NCBI GenBank assembly: GCA_019637675.1
Contig: JAHBVE010000001.1
Span: 806,001 to 870,000 of the forward strand
DNA length: 64,000 nt
DNA from: Anaerolineales bacterium
GTDB lineage: Bacteria > Chloroflexota > Anaerolineae > Anaerolineales > UBA11579
Reading direction: 5' to 3'
The position numbers and the translations under genes are program-made. The stretch's first letter is position 1, and every line of letters begins with the position of its first letter. Below are positions 14,951 through 23,174 of the stretch, in pieces. The notes below the pieces were generated by a model. The model had not been told where the DNA came from and ran no database searches. It was given only the letters and a program-made list of their open reading frames with translations.

Positions 14951-17900
14951 CTACGGAGTGATATTGATCGAGCGGATGTTGCTCCAGGCACTCCAGTTGC
15001 CGGCAGCATCCATGGCGCGCACTTTCCAGTACAACACGCCTATCGGGGGAGTGTAGTTGTTTGGTTTGTACGTGGTGACAGTGATCCCGCCATACTGCTG
15101 CACAGCCGTGTCGAAGGCAATTGATGGCGAGTACTGGATCTGATAACGCACCGCTCCCACAGATGGCTTCCATTGCACTTGTGGAAGGCCGCGTGAAGTG
15201 GAGCCATTGGCCGGCGAGGATAACTTTGGAGGCAGTGGCGCCGTGCGGTCCACGGTGAATTGGCGAACAGTGCTCCAAGGACCCGCTTCGCCGTTCACAT
15301 TCCGTCCGCGTACTCGCCAGTAATACGTTCCATCGGTCACCAAGCTGGAGTCTGTGTGGGTAAGCACCCCAGAGGCCAGTGTAGTGTTGACCGCGAGCGG
15401 AGCTTGGAACTGGGGCTTGTTGCTGACCTGGATCTGATAGGTGTCACCATGTGCCACGGCTGTCCAGTTGAAGGTTATGTCTGGCAGGTTGAGGATGGCG
15501 CTGTTGGCTGGCGTCTTCAAATTGGGCGCAGCCGTAACGAGCTTCGGCAGGATCGTAATGGACCGAGGAGTGCTCCAGGCGCCCCAGTTGCCAGCCGCAT
15601 CCACTGCACGCACCTGCCAATACAGCGTACCCAGCGGCGGGGTGTAGTTTGCCGGTGGCTTGTACGTATTTGCAGTGATGCCACCGTACTGCTGCACAGC
15701 AGTATCAAAGTCTACTGAAGGCGAGTACTGGATCTGATAGCGCAACGCGCCGACAGGCTTGCTCCATTTAACTTGCGGAACGCCGCGCGAGTTGGCTCCA
15801 TCGGCTGGCCCAGTTGGGTTCGGGGCAGTGGGCGCAGTGCGGTCAACGATGAATTTGCCGGTAGTGCTCCAGGGGCCGGCTTCGCCGTTCACATTCCGTC
15901 CGCGTACCCGCCAGTAGTAAGTGCCCTCGGCCAGGCCAGAGTCTGTCAGCGTAAGCACCCCGGAGCCTAGCGTCGTGTTGACCGTATGGGGCGTCTTGAA
16001 CTGGGCGTTGGTGTTGATCTGGATGTGATAGGTATCACCCTGTGCAACGGCTGCCCAGTTGAAGACAATGCTTGCCAGGTTCAAAGAGGCATTGTTGGCT
16101 GGGGTTGTCAGCTTGGGTGCTACTGTGACCAGCTTTGGCAGAATGGTGATCGAGCGAGCATTGCTCCAGCCGCTCCAGTTTCCAGCTGCATCCACCGCGC
16201 GGACCCGCCAATACAGTGTGCCCAACGGCGGGTTGTAGCCGGTTGGCTTGTAGGTGGTCGTCTTGATGCCGCCGTACTCCTGGACTGCCGTGTCAAAGGC
16301 TGCAGAAGTGGAGTACTGGATCTGATAGCGGACTGCGCCAACAGGCTGCTGCCATTGAACTTGGGGGACGCCGCGTGATGTGGCGCCATTGGCTGGCGAA
16401 GTTAGCTTGGGCGCGGTTGGAGGAATGCGATCCAGTGTGAAAGTGCGGACTGTGCTCCATGGGCCAGCATATCCGAGGTTGTTCATACCGCGTACGCGCC
16501 AGTAATACACGCCATCCGCTAGGGCAGACGGCGGCGTATACGTGAGTACTGCCCCTTGCTTGGATCTTACGATCTGTGTGAAACCCGCATCCGACGCTAG
16601 CTGGAATTGATACGTAGCCGCGTTGGCCGCTGAATTCCAGGTGAAGGCCGGCGTTGGATTGGTTGTGAATATATTGTTGGCCGGCCCGGTCAGCGAAGGC
16701 TGCGCGGCGGGGGCTCCCGTGCCAGTAATGATCGTTATGGTAAAGCTGGTTGCATTCTGTGAATCAATCCGAACGCGGATTTTTGCCGCTGAGTCAGTAA
16801 ACGTTTCACCTACTACCCACTGTCCGCCTGCATCGCTTGGATCTCCGTTATTGTCTGCATCAACTACATGTGCTGGCTCATTTCGGCCTGTATTGACATG
16901 AGCAATGACTACTGCCTGTCCAGGTATGCCCAGGTCATAACCGATTAACTGACGGGCTTCTACAGTGTAGTAGTTTGTGCTCGACCCATTAATGGGGATG
17001 CGGGCCATCAAATATCTGTTGGAATTGTTAGTAGGTTGGGCGAGTCTATCAAGCGTGATAGTGACTTCACCATTCGATGGTGGAACGAATATCTTGCTAC
17101 TGGGTATCCAGCCTAATCTTTGTTTATGGTATGCCAGGGTATGTGGAGCTACACAGCCATATGTTGGATCATTTACGAAGCACCAGACGCCTCCCATCAC
17201 ATCCCAACCCCCAGCTATGGAATGAGGCAGGCCAAAAGAGTGTCCCATTTCGTGGGCAGTGATTACTTGCGTGTGGCTCCACAAAGGCATCCAGGTCATC
17301 GGCCAGTTCTTAGTGACACCATCTAGTGTCATCCATTGACTGGCGCCGCCCCAGGCACAACATCCGAGATTTTGATTGAAGAAGATGTTAATGCCTGCAA
17401 AGGCAGCAAAATTCACACTGCTATTCGCAACATTGGTGCAATCCTCGGCCATCAGCCACCAATTGAGCTCCCCATTGAGCACATATGAAGCTAAGGGCTT
17501 AGGGAGATTGAACCAACCGGCCGAATCCGAACCAGAGATGTTCATGGCGTTGTAAGAGAGTTCTCTCCAGTAGCTACTGAGACGTGGATAAGTGTCATCT
17601 AGTAGGCGTGTGTAATAAGCGCGTGGATTGGGGGTGTTTCCATGATTCGAGAAACGGCATAGAAGATTTATGTAGGGTTTTGTTCCAGTTACGGCTGCTG
17701 AGACATCCCCAGAAGCGGCCTGTGGTCCAAAACTCACCAATGAAAGCGAGCTCACTTGTAAGGCGCCCCCGCCCTCGCCACCCTCTGCTGAAGCATTCAT
17801 TGATTGCTGACCCATCCAGGTACCGGAAACGGTTACATTTGCACCTTGTAGTCTGGTCTCACCACCAGCAGACACAACTAGATTTGGGTGTATCAAGAGT

Positions 17901-18343
17901 TGCGTGTGGTTGCCATCTTCCTCAGTTATCGAGAAGATCTTGCGCTCGTTGTTATCGGCATCATCTCCCCAGATAATGGAAAAATACCCTGTGAGAGTAA
18001 GAGGTTGCCCCATGCCATAGACTTGCAGACCGTCTTTGTCGGGGGTAGATGTCGCCGTTTGAGTAGCCGTGCCAGTTGTAGTAGCCGTAAGAGTGGCGTT
18101 AATGGTGGCGGTTGGCTCTTCCGTAGTGGCTTCAGGAGTTTCCGTTGGCGTTGAGCTATCCGGGGTTGCACTTGGTTCAGGCGTATTCGTGTAGGTCTCG
18201 GTAGCTGTTGGAGTCGGCGTGTCGCCAGGGTCCTGAGCCAGTGCCACGCTGGGGAATGCCCCGAGCGAAATGATTACACCCAAGATCAGGGATACATAAA
18301 GCAACGCCTTAGAAAAGGAAATAGTCTTTGAAGCCGATGTCAT
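14951..18343 (-). CDS. Secreted metzincin-like metalloprotease with tandem Fn3-like repeats
   Basis: A 1130-residue exported protein. A signal peptide (about residues 1-36, ending SVALAQ) is followed by a Thr/Pro/Glu-rich linker (about 37-100). The catalytic domain carries the zinc motif HEMGHSFGLPH (His364, His368, His374) and a downstream WDVMGG that fits a Met-turn. Cysteines (CCAWGG, NLLCRF) suggest disulphides. From about residue 538 to the end are alternating Fn3-like modules in roughly 200-residue units (YYWRVRG, GPWST, LYWRVRAVDAAGNW). Start MTSASK follows AGGAGG; an open frame continues far upstream as Arg/His-rich shadow of the opposite gene. Probably an extracellular or surface protease. 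Confidence 0.85.
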   Translation of the reverse strand: MTSASKTISFSKALLYVSLILGVIISLGAFPSVALAQDPGDTPTPTATETYTNTPEPSATPDSSTPTETPEATTEEPTATINATLTATTTGTATQTATSTPDKDGLQVYGMGQPLTLTGYFSIIWGDDADNNERKIFSITEEDGNHTQLLIHPNLVVSAGGETRLQGANVTVSGTWMGQQSMNASAEGGEGGGALQVSSLSLVSFGPQAASGDVSAAVTGTKPYINLLCRFSNHGNTPNPRAYYTRLLDDTYPRLSSYWRELSYNAMNISGSDSAGWFNLPKPLASYVLNGELNWWLMAEDCTNVANSSVNFAAFAGINIFFNQNLGCCAWGGASQWMTLDGVTKNWPMTWMPLWSHTQVITAHEMGHSFGLPHSIAGGWDVMGGVWCFVNDPTYGCVAPHTLAYHKQRLGWIPSSKIFVPPSNGEVTITLDRLAQPTNNSNRYLMARIPINGSSTNYYTVEARQLIGYDLGIPGQAVVIAHVNTGRNEPAHVVDADNNGDPSDAGGQWVVGETFTDSAAKIRVRIDSQNATSFTITIITGTGAPAAQPSLTGPANNIFTTNPTPAFTWNSAANAATYQFQLASDAGFTQIVRSKQGAVLTYTPPSALADGVYYWRVRGMNNLGYAGPWSTVRTFTLDRIPPTAPKLTSPANGATSRGVPQVQWQQPVGAVRYQIQYSTSAAFDTAVQEYGGIKTTTYKPTGYNPPLGTLYWRVRAVDAAGNWSGWSNARSITILPKLVTVAPKLTTPANNASLNLASIVFNWAAVAQGDTYHIQINTNAQFKTPHTVNTTLGSGVLTLTDSGLAEGTYYWRVRGRNVNGEAGPWSTTGKFIVDRTAPTAPNPTGPADGANSRGVPQVKWSKPVGALRYQIQYSPSVDFDTAVQQYGGITANTYKPPANYTPPLGTLYWQVRAVDAAGNWGAWSTPRSITILPKLVTAAPNLKTPANSAILNLPDITFNWTAVAHGDTYQIQVSNKPQFQAPLAVNTTLASGVLTHTDSSLVTDGTYYWRVRGRNVNGEAGPWSTVRQFTVDRTAPLPPKLSSPANGSTSRGLPQVQWKPSVGAVRYQIQYSPSIAFDTAVQQYGGITVTTYKPNNYTPPIGVLYWKVRAMDAAGNWSAWSNIRSINITP
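15240..16470. repeat. Tandem ~590-base coding repeats in the protease gene
   Basis: Equivalent segments, such as TGCTCCA followed by the GCTTCGCCGTTCACATTCCG block, recur at about 15271, 15869 and (diverged) 16453, so units are 584-598 bases long. The last two are nearly identical over long stretches, indicating recent duplication or gene conversion. Confidence 0.75.
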
Positions 18344-18444
18344 GCGCTGTCCTCCTGGCGACTTAGACAATTTATAATTCATTAAAGTGCCTATATCAAG
18401 CAGATATGGACGGCATTTGCCCCTCAGTTGAGGGTGGGTTGGCG

Positions 18445-18450
18445 TATACT
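18445..18450 (+). promoter_or_regulatory. -10 box, leaderless-type promoter
   Basis: TATACT seven bases before the ATG of the radical SAM gene. Confidence 0.55.
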
Positions 18451-18457
18451 TACATCT

Positions 18458-20083
18458 ATGGCGCTCGATATACGTTCCGCTTCCGTCAATAAGCTCTGGC
18501 AGGGGGTGCGCAGCGACACCGCCAACTTCCTGGCCGCCTTTTCCCAGCCTGAAAAACCCCGCCTCGGGTTGCATACCTACGACATTGCCATGGCCAATGG
18601 CCGCAGTATGCGTATTCACCTGCGCATCGAGCCCAGCGGCAACGGCGTCATGTTCGTGGATGTGACCGATGTGGTGCACCTCAATCACACCGCGGCGCTG
18701 ATGGCCAAGATGGCGCTCGACGGTGTGCCGCGGGCGCAGGCGCGGGCGCGCATCGGCGGCTGGCACCCGGATGCGCCGCTGGCACAGATCGAGCGCGAGC
18801 TGCAGCAGATCTACGACATGGTGGAAGGCTTTGCCCACCCGGACGGCGACTGCCCGACCTGCGAGCTGAGCGATACCCTGGAAATGTCGCCCATGTTCAG
18901 CGTGGAAGTGAATGCGCCTTACAAGGTGGACATAGCGCTGACCTATGGCTGCAACAACGAGTGCCCGCATTGCTACAACGAGGCTGACCGCCTCAACATG
19001 CCCTCGCTGCCGCTGGCGGATTGGTACGCCGTGCTCGACCGCCTGGCCGAGTTGGGCGTGCCGCATCTCATCCTCACCGGCGGCGAGGCGACCCTGCACC
19101 CGGACCTGCCGCAAGTCATTCGCTACGCCGACCAGCTCGGCATGGTGGTGGGACTCAACACCAACGGCCGCCACATCGCCCACAACGAATACATGCAAGA
19201 GCTTGCCGAAGCCGGCTTGAACCATGTGCAATTCACGCTCGACTCCAGCCGGCCGGATGTGCACAACGCCATGATGGGCGCAAAGGCCTGGCACCAGACC
19301 GTGCAGGGTATCGAGAACGCCATCGCCAGCCGTGTGCATGTGATCACCAACACCACGCTGATGCGCGCCAACATGGGCCATGTGGAAGAGATCATCGAGT
19401 TCCTTTATTCACTGGGCATCCGCACCTTTGCGATGAACGGCCTGATCTACTCCGGTGGCGGCTTTGCGCACTCCAACGCCATTGATGAGAAAGAGATGCC
19501 GGCGTTGCTGGTGCGCGTGCGCGATAAGGCCCGCGAGCTGGGCATGCGCTTCCTGTGGTACACGCCCACTGAATACTGCCGCATGTCGCCGGTTGAGTTG
19601 GAGATCGGCGCCAAGCGCTGCAACGCCGGCGAGTACTCGCTGTGCATCGAACCGAATGGCAATGTGCTGCCGTGCCAGTCGTATTACGTTTCGACCGGCA
19701 ATATTCTGCACGACCCGTGGGAGCAGATCTGGGATGGCGAGCTGTTCCGCAGCTTCCGCTACCGCGAGCTGGATCCCAAGGGCTACGGCCTGCCCGAGAA
19801 GTGCTGGACCTGCCCTGACCTGCCGCTGTGCGGCGGCGGCTGCCGTATCGAGCGCGAAGCGCGTGACGGTGTGCGCGTGGCCGAGGGCAGCGGGGGCGGC
19901 TGCTCAGGCTGCAGCGGCAGCTGCGGCACCGGCAGCTCTGCGCACCAGGTCAAAGGGCATTCGCACACGGCCGGCTATATTCCGGCGGGAGGCTTTACCC
20001 CTTCGCCCAGCACCACGCGCACCAAGACGCGCGCCAGCGGCAACTTTGACATGATCGGTCTGGATGAGATCGGCGTTCAGTAA
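18458..20083 (+). CDS. Radical SAM/SPASM enzyme with PqqD-like N-terminus
   Basis: A 541-residue protein. Residues about 40-110 resemble a PqqD/RiPP-recognition fold (IHLRIEPSGNG, then DVVHLNHTAALMA). The radical SAM cluster motif CNNECPHC has Cys165, Cys169 and Cys172, followed by the SAM-binding LTGGEATLHP. The SPASM domain shows CNAGEYSLC and then the four-Cys signature CWTCPDLPLCGGGC. The C-terminus is Gly/Cys-rich (GGGCSGCSGSCG). This architecture is typical of peptide-modifying enzymes. It is followed by a membrane protein homologous to the DUF2207 cytoplasmic domain, and a Cys-tail DUF2207 protein lies nearby on the other strand, a likely partner or substrate (inference). Confidence 0.92.
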   Translation: MALDIRSASVNKLWQGVRSDTANFLAAFSQPEKPRLGLHTYDIAMANGRSMRIHLRIEPSGNGVMFVDVTDVVHLNHTAALMAKMALDGVPRAQARARIGGWHPDAPLAQIERELQQIYDMVEGFAHPDGDCPTCELSDTLEMSPMFSVEVNAPYKVDIALTYGCNNECPHCYNEADRLNMPSLPLADWYAVLDRLAELGVPHLILTGGEATLHPDLPQVIRYADQLGMVVGLNTNGRHIAHNEYMQELAEAGLNHVQFTLDSSRPDVHNAMMGAKAWHQTVQGIENAIASRVHVITNTTLMRANMGHVEEIIEFLYSLGIRTFAMNGLIYSGGGFAHSNAIDEKEMPALLVRVRDKARELGMRFLWYTPTEYCRMSPVELEIGAKRCNAGEYSLCIEPNGNVLPCQSYYVSTGNILHDPWEQIWDGELFRSFRYRELDPKGYGLPEKCWTCPDLPLCGGGCRIEREARDGVRVAEGSGGGCSGCSGSCGTGSSAHQVKGHSHTAGYIPAGGFTPSPSTTRTKTRASGNFDMIGLDEIGVQ

Positions 20084-20109
20084 AAAAGCTGAACCACAAA
20101 GAGCACAAA

Positions 20110-20140
20110 GAAAAGCTAGTCTATTAGTCAGCTAGTCCTG
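20110..20140. repeat. Repeat family R3, degenerate copy
   Basis: CTAGTCTATTAGTCAGCTAGTC, related to the palindrome at 10260. Confidence 0.45.
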
Positions 20141-20143
20141 ATC

Positions 20144-20194
20144 GTCATTGCGAGGGAAGGTTGCATGGCAATGCAGCCGACCGAAGCAATCCCC
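20144..20194. repeat. Palindromic repeat family R2, half copy
   Basis: From GTCATTGCGAGG to GAAGCAATCC, with inner hairpin GGTTGCATGGCAATGCAGCC. Confidence 0.7.
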
Positions 20195-20219
20195 ATGCTG
20201 TTCGCCATCTTTCAGCCCG

Positions 20220-20225
20220 TATAAT
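20220..20225 (+). promoter_or_regulatory. -10 box, leaderless-type promoter
   Basis: TATAAT exactly six bases before the ATG at 20232. Confidence 0.65.
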
Positions 20226-20231
20226 CGTTGC

Positions 20232-21233
20232 ATGCTTGCCGCTTTCGAAGCCAACATAATCTTGCGCATAGCCACAGCTGCCGTGTTCACGGCGTTGCTG
20301 TGGCTATTGTTCTTACAGCTGGCTCGCGGCCAGGGCAAGATATTCTTCGCCGCCCTGGCCGCCGGGCTGCTGGCTGTGTTCGCTTATTCGCCGCTGGCGC
20401 AGGCGCTGGCCTTCGTGCCGCTGCTGGGCTTGCTGACGTGGGCCGCCTGGCGCCGGCGGCAGGCGGCTGGCTACCAGCCCGCCGTCGCCCGCATCGAGGG
20501 CGGCGGGGTCAAGCGTGGCCTTACGCCGCCCGAGGCGGCCGTGCTGCTGGGGCGGCCGATCAATATTACGTTGACCCTGCTGCTGTTCGAGTTGCTGCGC
20601 AAGGGCATCCTGCGCCAAACGAACGGCGAGCCTTTTACCGTCGAGGTCACCGAGGCCTTCCGCGCGCACGGGTCGGCCCTGACCGCCCAGGAGCGCGGCG
20701 AGCGCCGCCGCCTGGCCGCCCAGGCCATCAACGCCGCCCTGCACGCCTTCGAAGAGCCCTTCCTCGAGATCATCGAGAGTCATCCCGGCGTACCGGTGCG
20801 TGCACTCGACCTGGGCGTGGCGGTGCAGCCGCTGGTGCGCTATGTGGCCGGGCGGGCGGGGGGCTACAGCCTCGACGAGACGCGGGTCTACTACGACCTC
20901 ATCATCGATCGTGCCCCCAAGGAAGCTCGCAGTGACGGCAAGCTGACCTTTGACCGTGAGCGCATCTTCAACCGCAATCTGGGCTGGGTGCTGCTGGGCG
21001 CAGACTTCGTCACTGTGCTCGACCAGCCAGATTATTCCTATGTGCCGCAGTGGCTGCGCAAGCAGCCGGTGCCACTGGGCAACCGCACCTTCGCCCGCTG
21101 GGTGCAAGCCGTCTACGCCGAGCTCGACGGCGTGGTGGACGAACGCGACGTCCAGCTCGAACTCGGCGACGAGAACGACGCGGTGACCGCCGCGCTGCTA
21201 GGTGATATTCGCAGAACTACGTTTTACGGCTAA
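20232..21233 (+). CDS. Membrane protein related to the DUF2207 cytoplasmic domain
   Basis: A 333-residue protein with two or three N-terminal helices (about residues 5-70) and a soluble C-terminal domain. The segment GGVKRGLTPPEAAVLLGRP matches GHGIKRGLTAPEAAILLEQP of the Cys-tail DUF2207 protein at 23174-24862. A second shared block (VYYDLI ... ERIFNRNLGWVLLG) aligns with VEFYKKI ... EAFDENLEWTMLD. It lacks the extracellular domain and the Cys tail. It follows the radical SAM gene by 148 bases but has its own TATAAT six bases before the ATG. Function unknown; the paralogy ties it to the radical SAM/DUF2207 locus. Confidence 0.8.
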   Translation: MLAAFEANIILRIATAAVFTALLWLLFLQLARGQGKIFFAALAAGLLAVFAYSPLAQALAFVPLLGLLTWAAWRRRQAAGYQPAVARIEGGGVKRGLTPPEAAVLLGRPINITLTLLLFELLRKGILRQTNGEPFTVEVTEAFRAHGSALTAQERGERRRLAAQAINAALHAFEEPFLEIIESHPGVPVRALDLGVAVQPLVRYVAGRAGGYSLDETRVYYDLIIDRAPKEARSDGKLTFDRERIFNRNLGWVLLGADFVTVLDQPDYSYVPQWLRKQPVPLGNRTFARWVQAVYAELDGVVDERDVQLELGDENDAVTAALLGDIRRTTFYG

Positions 21234-21236
21234 CCC

Positions 21237-21291
21237 GTCATTGCGAGGAGCACCCGGACGGCGTCAGCTGTTCGGAGCGGACGAAGCAATC
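21237..21291. repeat. Palindromic repeat family R2, half copy
   Basis: GTCATTGCGAGGAGC to GACGAAGCAATC directly after the stop codon of the preceding gene. Confidence 0.7.
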
Positions 21292-21363
21292 TGGGGTTTG
21301 ATTTAGTAGTGGCTGACTTACATCCTACAGCACAGATTAGGCACCGAGGAAGTGGGAGAATTT

Positions 21364-22002
21364 ATGGATGAAACTGCTCTGATCTTAGGGGGTGTAAACG
21401 CTCGGACAATACCGAACCCCGAGGAACTTCTGCTCGCTTACCGCAACGAGATCGGGGGTGATTACTATGACTATCAACCCGTAACGCAACGTGACATGCT
21501 AGTTCCAGAGGATTTGGCTGTCACGCTTGCCTTCAATTCCAATGTGAGTTGGCGCGCGTTCCGCAGTATGAAGAATCATGCCGCGGATGTTGAGCTTTCC
21601 AAGCTGCCCGATAAACCACTGCACAACACGATCTCTACTGAGCGCGACCTTATTGCAAATGTCATAGTTGCTTTGATTGAATGGCCGGGTTTTGGCTCAT
21701 CAGTCGCAACCAAGGTGCTTCACAAAAAGCGGCCTGAACTGATTCCTGTTCTGGATAACCAGTCCATCTATTCCGCATATCTCAACCCGCAATGGCCAGC
21801 CGAGCACATCAAACCCTACACAGTGTATAGCTATGCACTGATTCGCGAAGCACTAGAGAATGTGTTCTTGGATGTGAGCCGCGCCGAGAACTTGCCGATA
21901 TGGGAAAAACTGAGAAGGCTGGAGCCAGCCTTCTCACGAATTGAACTATTTGACTGCGTATGGTTTATGTATTTCCTTGCTAACCAGCAACGCCTGCGCT
22001 AG
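21364..22002 (+). CDS. Hypothetical protein, possibly DUF6308-like
   Basis: A 212-residue soluble protein. It contains a central LHKKRPELIPVLDNQSIYSAYL motif, like small proteins often labelled DUF6308, but I am not sure of this match. No catalytic signature is recognised. GGGAG precedes the ATG. The base composition and codons are clearly more AT-rich than those of the flanking radical SAM and DUF2207 genes. It sits between the two halves of that locus and may be a later insertion. Confidence 0.6.
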   Translation: MDETALILGGVNARTIPNPEELLLAYRNEIGGDYYDYQPVTQRDMLVPEDLAVTLAFNSNVSWRAFRSMKNHAADVELSKLPDKPLHNTISTERDLIANVIVALIEWPGFGSSVATKVLHKKRPELIPVLDNQSIYSAYLNPQWPAEHIKPYTVYSYALIREALENVFLDVSRAENLPIWEKLRRLEPAFSRIELFDCVWFMYFLANQQRLR

Positions 22003-23174
22003 CTTGGTTTCCAAATCGCGTCCCACGCATCCCGCACAAAATTGCCCAGCACCTTGTTCGTGCCCTGGCCGGGCAGCACGTCGCCGTCTGGCTCCACGTA
22101 GAGCCAGGCCTTGTGCGCAGGCTTCGCCTGTGCGGGAGTTTGCTCCGCAAACTCCGCGAGTTCTAAGGCCACCGGGTTGAGCGCCGAATACGGCACCGGC
22201 AGGTCCCATACCAGCGGCAAGTTCAGCGCGTTGGCGTGGTCGCGGGCGGCGTGCAGCGCCTCGCTGAGCGAAGTATCCGCTTCGCTCAGCGAGAGGGCGC
22301 GGATGCCGCTGCCGGAGAGCTTGTCGATCAGGGCATTGGCCTGGGCGGCGTTGTCCTTGGTCAGGGTCAGGTGGGCGGCGATGAAGATGTCATCGTTCAG
22401 CACTTCACGCCAATAGGCAAAACTGGCCAGCGAGTCCCAGGTCTGCGTGCCGCTGGGTTGCAGCACGATCATGGCGTGGTCCAGGCCCGCATCCAGTAGG
22501 GTCTTGAGGTAGCGCGTATCGGTCAGCTTGTGGCCGTCGGTCACCAGGCCGGTCACCAGGCCGCGGTCCTCGGCGTGCTGCAGCAGCTCGGCCAGGTCTT
22601 CGCGCAGGGTCGGCTCGCCGCCGGTGAAGGTGATGTGCGGGATGCCGGCCGCATACGCTTTGTCGATCACCTGCTTCCACTCCTCGGTGGTCAGCTCGCG
22701 CTCGACCCGCTTGCTGGGCGCGGCATCCGTAGGCGCGCCCTCGGGCAGGCGGTAGGTCAGGGCAATATCCAGGCGATAGGGCGCGCTCAGATCCTCATAC
22801 GGCGTGGCGCGGTCGATATCAAGATAGGTGACCGGGTCCAGGTCGGGCGTTTCGATCAGGGTCTGGATGGTCTTGGCGAACTCGGCGTAATCCTCGGCGG
22901 CGTGCTTCTTGTCGGTGCTATAGCGTTTGGCTACCTGCTCAGCGACCTGCTCCGGCGGGGTGAGACGGATGAAGTGCCAGGCCATCTCCGTGGCGGTCTG
23001 GTTGAGGTGCAGCACGGTGCTGGCGTTAATGACCAGCAGGCCTTCGCCGCCCGGCTCGACGCGCAGGTGCAAGCGGTAGTGGTTGGGGTGGCTGGCGGGC
23101 GAGGTGTACGAGAACAGCCCGGGTTCCAGAGGCTGGGCCTTTTCGCCGCCGCGCAGTTTGTCTAGAAAGCCCAT
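21999..23174 (-). CDS. Cysteine-free radical-SAM-fold pseudoenzyme with PqqD-like N-terminus
   Basis: A 391-residue homologue of the radical SAM protein at 18458. The N-terminal PqqD-like region is shared (YRLHLRVEPGGEG, then TVLHLNQTATEMA) and the core keeps FTGGEPTLREDL. Where the active protein has LTYGCNNECPHC, this one has LTYRLPEGAPTD. The SPASM part keeps YVEPDGDVLPGQG but has lost its cysteines. There is no Cys in the whole protein, so it cannot bind an Fe-S cluster. Its ATG overlaps the stop of the Cys-tail DUF2207 gene (TAATG), so the two are translationally coupled. Likely a substrate-binding or scaffold partner (inference). An Arg-rich upstream extension of the frame is shadow of the Cys tail. 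Confidence 0.85.
   Translation of the reverse strand: MGFLDKLRGGEKAQPLEPGLFSYTSPASHPNHYRLHLRVEPGGEGLLVINASTVLHLNQTATEMAWHFIRLTPPEQVAEQVAKRYSTDKKHAAEDYAEFAKTIQTLIETPDLDPVTYLDIDRATPYEDLSAPYRLDIALTYRLPEGAPTDAAPSKRVERELTTEEWKQVIDKAYAAGIPHITFTGGEPTLREDLAELLQHAEDRGLVTGLVTDGHKLTDTRYLKTLLDAGLDHAMIVLQPSGTQTWDSLASFAYWREVLNDDIFIAAHLTLTKDNAAQANALIDKLSGSGIRALSLSEADTSLSEALHAARDHANALNLPLVWDLPVPYSALNPVALELAEFAEQTPAQAKPAHKAWLYVEPDGDVLPGQGTNKVLGNFVRDAWDAIWKPS

Noticed and set aside
18344-19381. Long upstream extension of the protease reading frame
   Set aside because: It is His/Arg-rich, lies opposite the radical SAM gene, and the signal peptide with AGGAGG starts at 18343.
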